Shown piece by piece: positions 9,250 through 20,009 of a stretch of 22,091 bases of DNA. How positions within the stretch are numbered: position 1 is the stretch's first letter; each line of letters opens with the position of its first letter. The stretch lies in contig ML769518.1 of assembly GCA_009733575.1 (NCBI GenBank), positions 1 to 22,091 on the forward strand, given 5' to 3'. Under the pieces are notes generated by a model. That model saw only the letters and a list, made by a program, of their open reading frames with translations. It did no database searches and was not told the origin of the DNA. The DNA is from Gymnopus androsaceus JB14 (taxonomy: Eukaryota > Basidiomycota > Agaricomycetes > Agaricales > Omphalotaceae). Position numbers and translations under genes: made by a program.

Positions 9250-9642
9250 GGTATGGACGGAAGAAGCAAAATCGACGTATAGAGCTAATAGACGCTGTGG
9301 CAGTGCCTTTATCTTTACATAAGCAAATCAGTTGCGTCGCAACTGGGGCGCAGCTACAACAGGACTAGGGTAACTATGTGGCATGCCATTGCTCTTTTTT
9401 TCAAGCAGGCAGAGATGCAGTTGCTAACTTGCCAAGCTCTGGGGACAATATTCTTCAATTGCAAGTCAACATTGTCAGAAGGCACTTATATGCAGCTGAA
9501 ATAGCTCTAATGTTCTTGATTCAACAGTTACATAAGATAAAAAGTTCACAACACATTGTCCAAAAAATGTACCATTCCTTCCCATACTTATACATTAGCT
9601 GCTTGCTAGATTTTCAGCCTCATTGCTATCATCACTTCTGCA
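9250..9642. other. Intergenic region between helicase start and NLR 3' end
   Basis: This 393-bp stretch should contain the helicase upstream region and the 3' end of the NLR transcript. A short inverted motif, GTTGCGTCGCAAC, lies near 9330-9345. I recognise no gene, repeat family or terminal repeat of a mobile element. Confidence 0.45.
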
Positions 9643-12600
9643 CTAGACTTCTTGTTTCACAGTGGGCTCAATGGAATCAACACATTTTATCCAATCTTCA
9701 CCATATACACAATCTTCAAGAGATATCTTGGTGAATCCTGCCAGAGATATAATGCATGTGTTCTGAGGCCGCCATAAAGCTTTACGAAACTGGGGAGGGA
9801 CCCAGATTATACCATGAGGGTTATTTGGAAAATTAATCCATCCATCTCTTGACAGACTCCAGTTATTATTTGCTATTGTTCAAGTTAGATACTACCTTTA
9901 AAGACAGAAAAAACAAAAGACTACCTTGAAAAGATTTATGGGGATATGAGAATGTATTATTGATGAGAGCATTGGTAGTGGCATTCCAGATCCTTATTGT
10001 CTTGTCAAAAGAGGCAGACACAATTTTAGTCCCATCAGGTGAAAAGGCCACTGAAAGAACAGCATTATCATGACCTTCCAGAGGATCACCCATTTGAGAA
10101 CCAATGGTGGCATCCCAGATTCTTACTGTCTTATCATCAGACCCAGAGACAATCCTAGTTCCATCAGGTGAAAAGGCCACTGATCGGACTGAGTCATCAT
10201 GACCTTCCAGAGGATCACCTATCTGAGTACCTGTGGTGGCATCCCAGATCCTTAATGTATCATCATCAGAGCCAGACACAATCCTACTTCCATCAGGGGA
10301 AAAGGCCACTGATTGGACTGAACGATCATGACCTTCCAGATCACCTATATGAGCACCAGTGGTGGCATCCCAGATACTTACTGTTGCATCATCAGAGCCA
10401 GACACAATCCTACTTCCATCAGGTGAGAAGGCAACTGATTGGACTGAATAATGAGCCTCCAATGGATCAACTATCTGAGCACCAGTGGTGGCATCCATGA
10501 TCCTTAGTTTCATGTCAGCAGAACCAGACACAATCTTAGTGCCATCAGGCGAAAAGGCCACTGAATAGACTGAATCATCATGACCTCTCAGAGAGTCACC
10601 TATCTGAGCACCAGTGGCAGCATCCCAGATCTTTACTGTCTCATCAGCAGAGCCAGACACAATCCTAATACCATCAGGGGAAAAGGCCACTGAATGGACT
10701 GAATCATCATGACTTCCCAGAAAGTCACCTATCTGAGCACCAGTGGTGGCATCCCAGATTCTTAGTGTCATGTCAGCAGAACCAGAAACAATTCTAGTTC
10801 CATCAGGTGAAAAGGCTACTGATTGGACTGAATGAGCATGACCTTGCAGGGAACCACCAATCTGAGCACCAGTGGTGGCATCCCCAATCCTTACTGCTGC
10901 ATCATCAGAGCCAGACACAATCCTAGTTTCATCATCTGAATGGGGCACTGATTGGATTGAATCATCATGAGTCCCCACAAAGTCACCTATCTGAGCACCT
11001 GTGGTAGTGTCCCAGATCCTTACTGTTGTATCATGCGAGCCAGAGACAATCCTAGTTCCATCAGGTGAAAAGGCCACTGATCGCACTGAATCAGCATGAC
11101 CTTGCAGGGGATCCCCTATCTGTTCACCAGTGGTGGCATCCCAGATCCTTATAGTCCAATCATTTGATCCAGATGCAATCCTGCACCCATCAGGAGAAAA
11201 TGCCACTGAATGGACTGCATCATCATGACCCCCCAGAAAATCACCTATCTGAGTGCCAGTGGTAGCATCCCAGATCATTAATGACTCATCAGCTGAGCCA
11301 GACACAATCTTATTTCCATCAGGGGAAAAGGCCACTGAATGAACTGAATCATCATGACCTCCCAGAAAGTCACCTATCTGAGCACCAGTGGTGACATCCC
11401 AGATCCTTACTGTCTCATCAGCAGAGCCAGACACAATCCTATTTCCATCAGGGGAAAAGGCCACTGAAAGGACATAATCATCATGACTTCCCAGAAAGTC
11501 ACCTATCTGAGCACCAGTGCTGGCATCCCAGATCCGTAGTGTCATGTCAGCAGAGCCAGACACAATTCTAGTTCCATCAGGTGAAAAGGCGACTGATTGG
11601 ACTGAATGAGCATGACCTTGCAGGGAATCACCAATCTGAGCACCATTGGTGGCATCCCAGATCCTTAATGACTCATCGGCAGAACCAGACACAATCCTTG
11701 TTCCATCAGGGGAAAAGGCTACTGAATGGACTGAATAAGCATGACCTTGCAGGGGAATATCTATCTGAGCACCAGTGGTGGCATCCCAAATCCTTATAGT
11801 CCCATCATCTGATCCAGATGCAATCCTGCTCCCATCAGGTGAAAAGGTTACTGAAATTACAAAATCATTATGTCCCTTCAATATTATGTCAGTGAGTTGA
11901 TCTTTTACTTGGTTTTCTATCCTCAAACCTCTCCCTACTTTGGGCTTAAATACCAAACCGCTGTTCCAAAATGGAACAATACTTAGGTATAAATGGGATG
12001 TCCTCCCCCTTACTTCACTTGTTGAAAATTGCATTAGCAAATTGTGCAAATATCTTGCCATCTGTGTAACCTCCAGTGTAGAGCTAGTATGCAATAGCTT
12101 CTATTGGAATTTAAGTGTTTCAGTCATAAGGATTATCTGGTACCAACCTTGTGTATTGAATCAATAGCTTCTCCACATTGCTGCAATAGTCCCAGCATGC
12201 TCATTGCTTCAATCCAATATACCCCCTTCTCCTTCAGGAACTCTTGCAGTCTCTTGATACCATTCTCCTGCATTTCACATTGGATCAAATGATGACTCCA
12301 AAACTGGCAAGAATACTGAAGTGTTTCTCCTATGTTTTCCTTGACCAATTCATGAATGTTGGGCACTTCCTTATCTGGTATGAATGATGAAGGAAGATTA
12401 CAGATGTTGAATCTCAACTGTTCCATTACATTGAAACATGCAAAGCCCAATTTGAGATGTTGGGATGTGAAATTGTAAGCCAAACCATTAATCTTTTTGA
12501 AGGTAGTAATGAAATCTGAGAATGATGCATGAAAAGTAAAAATACAGTCATTCTGATCTGAGATATAGCAAACTGCTTGCAGCCTACCAATCAGATCTGT

Positions 12601-13813
12601 TACAAGTTCCACTTCAACTTTTAGGAGCTCAGCTATAGCATTGCATGTTAATGGCTTTCCTGCAGTAATGATTGCATAAATAATCATCCAATCTTCCTCA
12701 CTTTCCTCAAAGGAAAGCTTCTCCACCTCAATTGCATTATTCATAATCTCTGCATATAACTGCTTCATATCCTCAGGATTGTTATCCTGCATAAGTGAAT
12801 GTGTCAATCTTGCTTGCTGTCTTGTTTGACTGGTAACACCTTTGATAAATTTTACAACTGTTGATGCATAGATGAAAAGAGTTCCTGACAGCTTCTTAAG
12901 AGACTGCAGCTGCTCCTCTGAAGGAGATAGGTTATTTAGCTCAGCCTTGACATAAGTGTATATATCTTGTTGTACAAAACTTTCTTCCACTTGGTGTAAG
13001 ATAAATTCCTTAATTTCAGCAATAGACCCAGTAGTTGAAGGCATATGTTGAAGGATCACCTGTTCTGGGCGACTAGTAAAGAAAAACTTTAAACCTGGCA
13101 ATTCCTTACCCTGGATTGCAGAGATGAGAGGTTTGAGAACCAGTGAAACATTTTCACATTCATCTAAAGCATCTAGCACAAAAACTGGTGGGTATGGTGT
13201 TTTTTCATCATTGATGACAGCCCTCCAGGGTGCAATTAGGAGTGTTTTGATTTGCTCTCCTGGTCCCCTTATTCCAACATCAGGATCCTCATGTAAGGCA
13301 TTTCTCAGTGAAGTAGCAAATATGCCTGAATATTTTGCTAGCTGGTATGCCAAAGTAGGGATCACCAAGTGATGAATTTCTACACTCTGGAATTTGGCGG
13401 GAGCAGAAGAATGTGCCAGCAAGCAAATTCTTCTCCTTAAGGTCTGTGCAAACAGACATTGCAATTGTGCTCTTCCCTGTTCCAGCCATTCCACACATCC
13501 AGTAGCCTGAGGAAGTGTCCGATTTAGTGCTTGTTGCCCATGCATCAATGTCTGAGATAATTTTTTCCCTTGTCCCTGGACAACAAAGCTTGCGAGAATA
13601 TTTAATGCCAATGTCTGCATCGTAGAATGCCTGTAGTGCATAAGACAGCTTTCCGACAATTTCCTATTAATAATTGAACATAAGATATTTCAGTTTGTAT
13701 TTCTTCATTTTTCAACTTACCTGCAAAGGACTGGCATCTTCAGGATAGGAGGTGTATTGATTAACAGCGAACTCTCCACCATGTATGGAAAAACCTTGAG
13801 CATGCGCAAACAT
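9643..13813 (-). CDS. NACHT-WD40 NLR-type receptor (NWD)
   Basis: Exons are 13721-13813, 12148-13663, 9925-12100 and 9643-9872; the introns (57, 47, 52 nt) have CTAAC-like branch sites and AG acceptors. The ATG at 13813 opens a 31-codon first exon. Exon 2 has Walker A GMAGTGKS, the TFFCSRQ strand, PTLAYQLA, Walker B-like FVLDALDE and FFFTSRPE, the order of a fungal NACHT domain, then a helical region to residue about 535. Exon 3 encodes 15 WD40 repeats. The last exon gives the [19 protein letters not shown] tail common in fungal WD40 proteins. The product would be about 1,337 residues. One extra T near 13377 shifts the frame between CRN and [10 protein letters not shown]: a true lesion or a sequencing error. 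Fungal NLRs of this type are linked to non-self recognition and cell death; that role is inferred. Confidence 0.9.
9950..11885 (-). repeat. 15 tandem WD40 repeats, 129-bp unit
   Basis: Fifteen consecutive units of 43 residues each follow the pattern GH-x2[12 protein letters not shown][RK]IVSGS-x-D-x4[12 protein letters not shown]. Unit 12 is two residues shorter. Units 3 and 9 differ at one residue. Unit 8 is the most diverged, with SVPHSDDE in place of SVAFSPDG and Gly in place of the Trp. Variation concentrates just after GH, at the residue after SV and before IW, while the rest is nearly constant. This is the high-internal-conservation type of repeat known from fungal NLRs. Confidence 0.92.
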
Positions 13814-13965
13814 GATGGTGGTTGATATTCAAGTAATGATTGTAACATTGTCACCCTTCTCACATTGTCACGCAAACAACATAAGGGCAGGCCTGTGAAT
13901 TCATTCCGACCGACTAGCAAATGATCCTCTAATGGTTCTGGTAACGAGTCTCAAGCCTAAGATGG

Positions 13966-14321
13966 TGTACACACTGAGATATCAGCTTCCTCCACACATT
14001 TGCGTACTGTCACCCTCGCACAGTTACTACTATCAACGACAGTCCCTGAAGTATCATTGTCGGTAAGGGTATTGCCGCAATAACATTCAGTGCTGAAATT
14101 TACAGAAATACGGGGTTCGTTCTTTAGCCATTTCAAATTCGTGAAGCAGAAAGAACCGCCACTTACGAGTATTCAACACCAGCGTATGTGTATCCAGAGC
14201 ATTTTGACCGACACATCGCGGGTGTCATTGCAGGGTCACTATAGCTGGCGTCAGCGAGAGCACAGCGCGATCCCGTCATTCCTTTAGCAATACAACCAAT
14301 CAGTGATGAAGCATCTCGTAT
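13966..14321 (-). pseudogene. Relic of a WSC-domain exon-intron-exon
   Basis: This segment matches 16310-16672, the second WSC domain of the GH71 gene, across two partial exons and the intron between them, with about 85% identity by eye. Recognisable residues are CSGYTYAGVEYS, the GTAAGTG donor, the TTTCAG acceptor and TECYCGNTLT. A deletion of about 10 nt in the second exon destroys the frame before the C-terminal CGG motif. The intron is kept, so this was a DNA-level duplication and not a processed copy. It lies about 150 bp upstream of the NLR start codon in the same orientation. Confidence 0.85.
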
Positions 14322-15115
14322 GTTCATTGCAGCGAACCGTTGTGCTCAAGTCAGACCTTATCTATCGGACATTGTTCGGTGCCCCGGAAGGGTTTCCCAA
14401 CAACGATTTAGTAGAAACCCTCGAGAAACCCAGAAAGGGGGTTTCCCAAGGGTCTCCTATTAAAATTATTCCAAAGGTACTTTTAAAACATTATGCTTGC
14501 CCATGAAGTATTTGTGGCTCTAAAAATCAAGAACCTCATGGGAACCTGAAACAAGTGTGATTTCGCATAAGTTCAATAATCCTGAATTTTTCATTTCTTC
14601 AAAATAACCAGACAGATGTCTTTAAAACATGTCCAGGACTTGATATCAAAAATTTTCAAGCAGAACAAGTGCAATGTGCAAGCACTGCAAGTGATTTACT
14701 GTGATTTTTTACACTTCCGGTCTTTTTAACTTCCGGGTCATCGATAGTACTCGTCATCGTCAGGGGTTAACACTCAACTTCGCTGATGTTTTTAACTGTC
14801 TTTCGCACCAGGCATAACGTCTTCGGGAGGTTAACCACGCTCAGACAAAGCATTCACGCCCGAGCCAGACATGCATCAGATTCTGTTCCTCTCCTAGGTA
14901 AGTACGTCTCTTAACAATGAGCCAAGAGCAAGCACTAACGGTAAATCCAGGTAAATCCAGGAAAATACAAATCCGACTGACTTTCACAAGTCCATTTCTC
15001 TGCCATCCCAGATCAATATTCCTAAATTAAAAACACATCCAAAAAAAATTGCGAAACAGATTAACACGGGTCTTGACCAAAAGCTGAATGCACACCTATC
15101 GGCATTTTTGACACC
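14322..15115. other. Intergenic region, no gene recognised
   Basis: No convincing coding region is seen in these 794 bp. GGTTTCCC-like motifs recur on both strands near 14390-14450, and CTTCCGG occurs twice near 14716-14740. A 7-bp inverted pair CCCATGA/TCATGGG lies near 14500-14545. A consensus splice donor (TAGGTAAGTA) at about 14898 follows a nine-codon ATG frame at 14869; this may be a 5' UTR intron of the gene at 15116. Confidence 0.35.
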
Positions 15116-15529
15116 ATGGACCGGAGCCCGCTCGACCTCAACCGCCTTCGTGCGGTGTATGACCTTGCCAGCACGTACGCCGAAAAGCAACAATACGAAC
15201 TTGCTGATGACATCCTTCGCGCAGCTCTTATGGCTGCCGCTAGACGCGCGGAAGAAGAAAGTCGGGAAGAGGCACTGGCGAATAGTGCGGAGAACAATGA
15301 AGAGGATGGGATCGGGGAAGATCTGGAATATGAGGAAGATGAATGGACCGAAGAAGAGATAGAGAGATTCAAACAGGAGAGTGAAGTAGAGGATGCATGC
15401 CTCGCTCTTGTCCGACTCTCCAGGTCCATAGAGCCCCTGTTGGATGGAAGCCTCGACCGGGATAGTAGCGAGTTAGAGCGGAATGTTGAAGACGACGGAA
15501 AATTGGTTGGTACTGAAGGAATGGGATAG
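15116..15529 (+). CDS. Small acidic protein, unknown function
   Basis: A 137-codon ATG frame with a good context (ACACCATGG). The N-terminus (LDLNRLRAVYDLASTYAEKQ, then YELADDILRAALMAAARRA) is helical and resembles a single TPR-like hairpin, followed by a very acidic Glu-rich stretch and a charged end. No membrane segment or signal peptide is seen. It could be a complete small protein or the main exon of a gene with an upstream 5' UTR exon. The antisense frame over the same region is a shadow. It converges on the GH71 gene. I do not recognise the family. Confidence 0.6.
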   Translation: MDRSPLDLNRLRAVYDLASTYAEKQQYELADDILRAALMAAARRAEEESREEALANSAENNEEDGIGEDLEYEEDEWTEEEIERFKQESEVEDACLALVRLSRSIEPLLDGSLDRDSSELERNVEDDGKLVGTEGMG

Positions 15530-15853
15530 ATCCTGATGTTTTCTTATTCTTTTCCAGCGCTATCTAATAGACACGAATGTGCCAAAAGACTGCGGAGATT
15601 AACGAACTAATCTCATCAACATACTGATTCAGGATCTCAGCATCTAAAATACTAAAGTGCAAGTTCCCTATTTTCTATCTGAGAACTTCAGCTGATGAAC
15701 GTCTCGCAATCACTGAGCCACTACATCCACGAATCTAGGAAGAGGTATTTCTCTACAGTATACAAGAAGATTAAACAGTATATCAGTGACCACGTTTCTG
15801 TCTATGTACAATCCTAAAACCCAAGTAAATGGAGACCCAGTACGTTGTCTCAA
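15530..15853. other. Convergent 3' intergenic region
   Basis: These 324 bp lie between the stop of the acidic-protein gene (+) and the stop of the GH71 gene (-). Both transcript ends should be here. I see no gene, repeat or RNA. Confidence 0.45.
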
Positions 15854-18800
15854 TCAAACAGATACTCCCGGTGCAATATAAACATTGGCTCTCCAATTGC
15901 CCCCACACACCTCTACCGAATTTCCTAGATAGATATCAAAAACTCAACTCCAGAACGGAAAGCAATAACAAAACAAAACAAGAAACAACACATACCGGCG
16001 CATGGAAAGCTACAATCCCCAGAATCAGCCGTTGAAGCACCAACCAACGAATTACCACACAAGCATTGCGAGCCGTACTCTGTCGCTGCCATCGTGAATT
16101 CAAGTCCAGAGCAAATAGAGATGCACGATTCGGTGGTCATACTATCCTGATCCCCGAAATATCCTTGCAAGATGCGCGGCGACTCGTCGACGTAACATCC
16201 CTGACTGTTCCAAGTGGAGTTAGAGCTTGACTGGAAAACAAAAAAGAGCTTTAGTTGATATGGCAGACCAGAAAATGCAGAGAGAATTACCAAAGTAGTC
16301 GACGAGGTGGTATACACACTGAGATACCAGGTTCCTCCACACATTTGCGTACTGTCGCCTCCACAGGTACTCACACAATTACTACCATCAACAACGGTCC
16401 CTGAAGCGCCATTGCCAGTAAGGCTATTGCCGCAATAACATTCAGTGCTGAAAATGACAGAAATACAAAGTTCGTTAAGATTCGCGAAGCAGAAAGAACC
16501 GTCACTTACGAGTATTCAACACCAGCGTATGTGTATCCAGAACATTTTGACTGACACATCGCAGGCGTCATTGCGGGGTCGCTATAGCTGGCGTCGGCGA
16601 GAGCACGGCGCGATCCCGTCGTTCCCTCAGCAATACAGCCAATCAGTGACGAAGCATCTCTAGCCGCCGGAGTGGTTGAGACCTTCGAGTTGTGTGTGAG
16701 TCAAACGAACCAAAATGTGGGCAAGCATGGCACTGACAGTATACACGGACAACATCCAAATCCCTCCGCACATAGTTGAACTCGCACCCCCACAAGGAGA
16801 GGTACACTGACTGTCATCAACTATGGCACCCGTAGCACCATTACCGGTTAATTCTGTGCCGCAGTAGCACTGAGTTCTACATAGAAATTGTTCTCAGTAC
16901 TTATAATCGAGTTGGCTGTAGATTAGATTCAACCACTTACCCATACTCCACACCCGCATACGTGTAGTCCACACAAAAGCTCTGACACTTGGCGGGGGTC
17001 ATCTGGTCATCACTGTAGCTCATAGCCGGTCAACGCTCTCCTGGATCCAGTGGTTCCTTCCGCCATGCACCCGACGTAGCCAGACGAAGGTGCAGCGGTA
17101 GGAGATGCAGAAGCAGAAGCGGAGGTGGTTGTACGTGGCTGTCGCTGTAGGTGTTGAGACTGAAACAGAGGCGGCTGTAGTAGAAGGAAAATGTTCAGTT
17201 GGACGAAATAGTTTGATACCAGAACGGAACGTACTTGCAGATCCAACGTAGGCGTTGTAGTTGTCTAAAGAAAAGAATGCTGATAAGCAATATAATCTCG
17301 ATATTGGAATCAGATATAGAGTACAAACATTGGTTAGTCCATCCTTGATACTGAAAATCACTCGGAGTATAGTTGATAACTTGCTGATTACCCTTGGTCA
17401 TGATGACCGTAACCGATCCAAAATCATCCAACGGAAGGCTGATCTTGCTGACTCCACAAGGTAGATCATCGAAATCCTGCGAATGAGTCCCAACTTGAAG
17501 TGTGACGCTACAAGTGGAGGAACAGAATACTGTCGCCCATAACGTATCCTGCAAATCCACTTTCATCAGTAACAATCCCTGTAACACTTGCCGGTACCTA
17601 CCAAAGTCCAATCCCAGCCTGTAGGACGAGGCAGATGGTCGCTATTGGCGGTAATAGCAGCTGGATGGGGACGCGACCAAAAGTATATGATATCTTCCTG
17701 CAGCGTTTTGAAATACATTAGCGTACGACTCACGAATGAATCAGGAGGCGAAAAAAATATACCTTTATTTGGGGATACGTGCCAGTCTTGAAAGCAGTAA
17801 TGTAGTAAGCGGAAAGATCGAAAAATCCAGTGTGAGGGAAAGCCAGTAGCCCATGTGGTTCCTATTTTGGTTCAGGTCAACTATGGTTTCGAAGATAGGT
17901 CGCTTACCCTCAGGCTGCAGTCCAGCGGTGAGTGGACCATAGCTGCAAAGCAATACTTAGTACAACAGTCCGAACACGAGCAGGTAGTCGACATACTAAT
18001 CAGATTCGCCGAAATCATTCCTATAAACATGAGTTCAGCATACTCTTATTGACGGCAGGTAAAAGCTCACGAACCAGGTCACCATTCTCCACGAACGTCA
18101 GTTGGTCTCGCATCGCTATGAGTTGTTCCCAACGATTGTTAATTAGCCAGTCGTCGCCGCGAAGGTAAAAGTTTTTGCTGTCATAATGGGTATACATCCA
18201 AGGGCTGACTGTGGTCGCGTATCTGTTCCCCAGGATGCCCATATCTAATCATAATCAGGACAAGCTGTCGATAAGTAGAGGAGGATTAAAACGAACAGTA
18301 CTGATCATCAGCGGTCTGAAGAATAATCCGTCAGTCAGGATTGGATTTCAAAGCAGAACTAACGGGACGGACGCTCTTGTTATAATCCCCTTGAGGCCAA
18401 GCACACCCCCAGCAATACCACGAATCAAAAAACCCAAACGTCGAATCGCTATTCAACGACTGATCACTGTCCATCCCATAGATAAACGGCATCAAATAAC
18501 CTCCAGTCTGGTCGCGAACACTCTGCCATCCACCAGCGCCCAGGCAGAAACCGGAATAGCTAGATATCATTGGACGACCATCAATTCTGAACTGGGATCC
18601 TTGTTGGCTGTGAATCGAATGATAGTCAGCACCGTTAGTCGTGGTAAAATCGTAGAAACAGCCAACTTTAGATGGTTAACCCAATTAACAGTGGTACCGA
18701 CATCGCAGGCGAAAGATGTGTAATCGAAGGATATGAATACTTTCATGTCAGTTGCGGCAGCGGCGTTGTAGGCGTCAAGGATGCGATCCCATTGCCAGCT

Positions 18801-19319
18801 GTCGCCTCCGACGTTCAAGGCCACAGCGTCACTATGGAAAATGTAAGAATGAGAGGAAAACATCGGTGGCGGAGCAGCTTACATTTGCTTGGGTAGCATT
18901 TGGTTAAAATCGGATACCCATGCGTTGTAATCATACGAATAGCTACAGCTGTATAAGACAAGATACGAGTGTAGAGAGACATGGAGACTCACGTATCTAA
19001 TATTTCCGGATGGCTTCAACAAAGAAACAATCAAAGCTGGACGATGGTAAGACGACTCACTGCCAACAATCTTGAGAGAGGTAATCAGTCAGTCAGTCCG
19101 TTCCAAGCTATTCAACCTAATTACTCACATGATGCATGAACACATATTTTGTATCATCTCGTTTCTGAAGGTAAGTTGAATTAGAAGTATCAACCAAATT
19201 TCTGTTAAGTAGTTGTCGCTTGTTCAACCCCGAATGCGAACGCTTCGAGCGTGTTTAGAGAAAGAAAGTGAAGGTAGGGTCAGGAAAAGAATGACTGGTA
19301 AAAAGAATGAAAGATGCAT
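15854..19319 (-). CDS. Secreted GH71 alpha-1,3-glucanase with three WSC domains
   Basis: The ATG at 19319 opens a hydrophobic signal peptide (LPVILFLTLPSLSFS). Small exons follow with KYVFMHHIVG, then ALNVGGDSWQWDRILDAYN, FISFDYTSFACD, PFIYGM, WYCWGCAWPQGDYN, TTVSPWMYTHYD and NFYLRGDDWL, the core of glycoside hydrolase family 71 (endo-acting on alpha-1,3-glucan). A beta-rich region and Thr/Ser/Ala linker lead to three WSC domains (about 16750-17095, 16310-16672, 15870-16230), each with spaced Cys, YAGVEY-like and C-x-C-G motifs. Clear introns include 18608-18666, 16448-16509, 16231-16290 and 15925-15995; exons between 18670 and 19230 are approximate. Stop at 15854-15856. Four single-base insertions break the frame near 18086, 17835, 17133 and 17021. 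It may be a pseudogene, or the assembly carries errors. WSC domains bind wall glycans in other fungi; a cell-wall role is inferred. Confidence 0.87.
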
Positions 19320-19505
19320 GGTCGATAAGAGACCAAAGTGGGGGAGCGTTAATGACAGGGCCTTTTAGCAGCTTGAGCAGAATTGTCAGCGGTGCCAAGC
19401 ACAGAGAACACCAAGAGCGATCGCAGGGTGGAACGGGGAGAGATGGTTGGGCGAGAAGAATAAGAGGCGTTTAAAGTAGACTTTGAAAATGCGTCAGGTT
19501 GAACG

Positions 19506-19753
19506 CTATTTGTAGACTTCTGACACAACCCACGCCGCAAAAAGGAAGCGTTCTATCGCTTCGCTAGCCTGTGACGACGAAGGGTACTGGCCACTGATCG
19601 ATTCAAGTCGATCGAATACGGCCAAGCTAGCATCCTTACTATCGACATTATTAGTATCTCGGCCGCATACAACTGTCAGTGAACGACTCAAGGCAGACGA
19701 AGAAAAAAGCATACGAATTGCCGCGGCTTTGACTGTAGTTGCCTTGTCGACGA
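19506..19753 (-). other. Possible short coding exon, unknown
   Basis: On the - strand an open frame of about 80 codons ends in TAG at 19506 after AAWVVSEVYK. Its composition looks protein-like (AVFDRLESISGQYPSS) and it has no membrane segment. It lies in the 690-bp gap between the divergent GH71 and phosphatase genes. It could be an exon of an undetected gene or chance. I recognise no family. Confidence 0.25.
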
Positions 19754-20009
19754 CAAGCAGTCTTCAGCCGAGGAACAGAACTCAAATAGAGAAAGATGCA
19801 TTTTATCATACTAAGAAAGCTCTTGAGCTGCGAATCAAATTGATCCCGGCGGACCGGATGCCACTCTTCCAAGTTCTCTATCTCTTGACATTCAGTCCTT
19901 ATGAGGATTAGGCTTTCTCCATCTGTCTTCTTTTTCACCTGCCACTCTAAATCTTTACGCGTCCGCAAATTCCAACGAATTCTCGAAACACGAGCTTCAG
20001 AACGTGTTC
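19754..20009. promoter_or_regulatory. Upstream region of the phosphatase gene
   Basis: This is the sequence before the phosphatase ATG at 20010. Together with 19320-19505 it forms the divergent upstream region shared with the GH71 gene. There is a pyrimidine-rich stretch near 19915-19940. I see no certain TATA box or defined operator. Confidence 0.3.

Noticed and set aside
10168..11799. Plus-strand open frames over the WD40 array
   Set aside because: They repeat with the 129-bp period of the WD40 units and are the antisense of those units.
15061..15429. Minus-strand Ser-rich open frame of 122 codons
   Set aside because: It is the antisense of the Glu-rich acidic protein; GAR codons read as Ser/Leu codons on the other strand.
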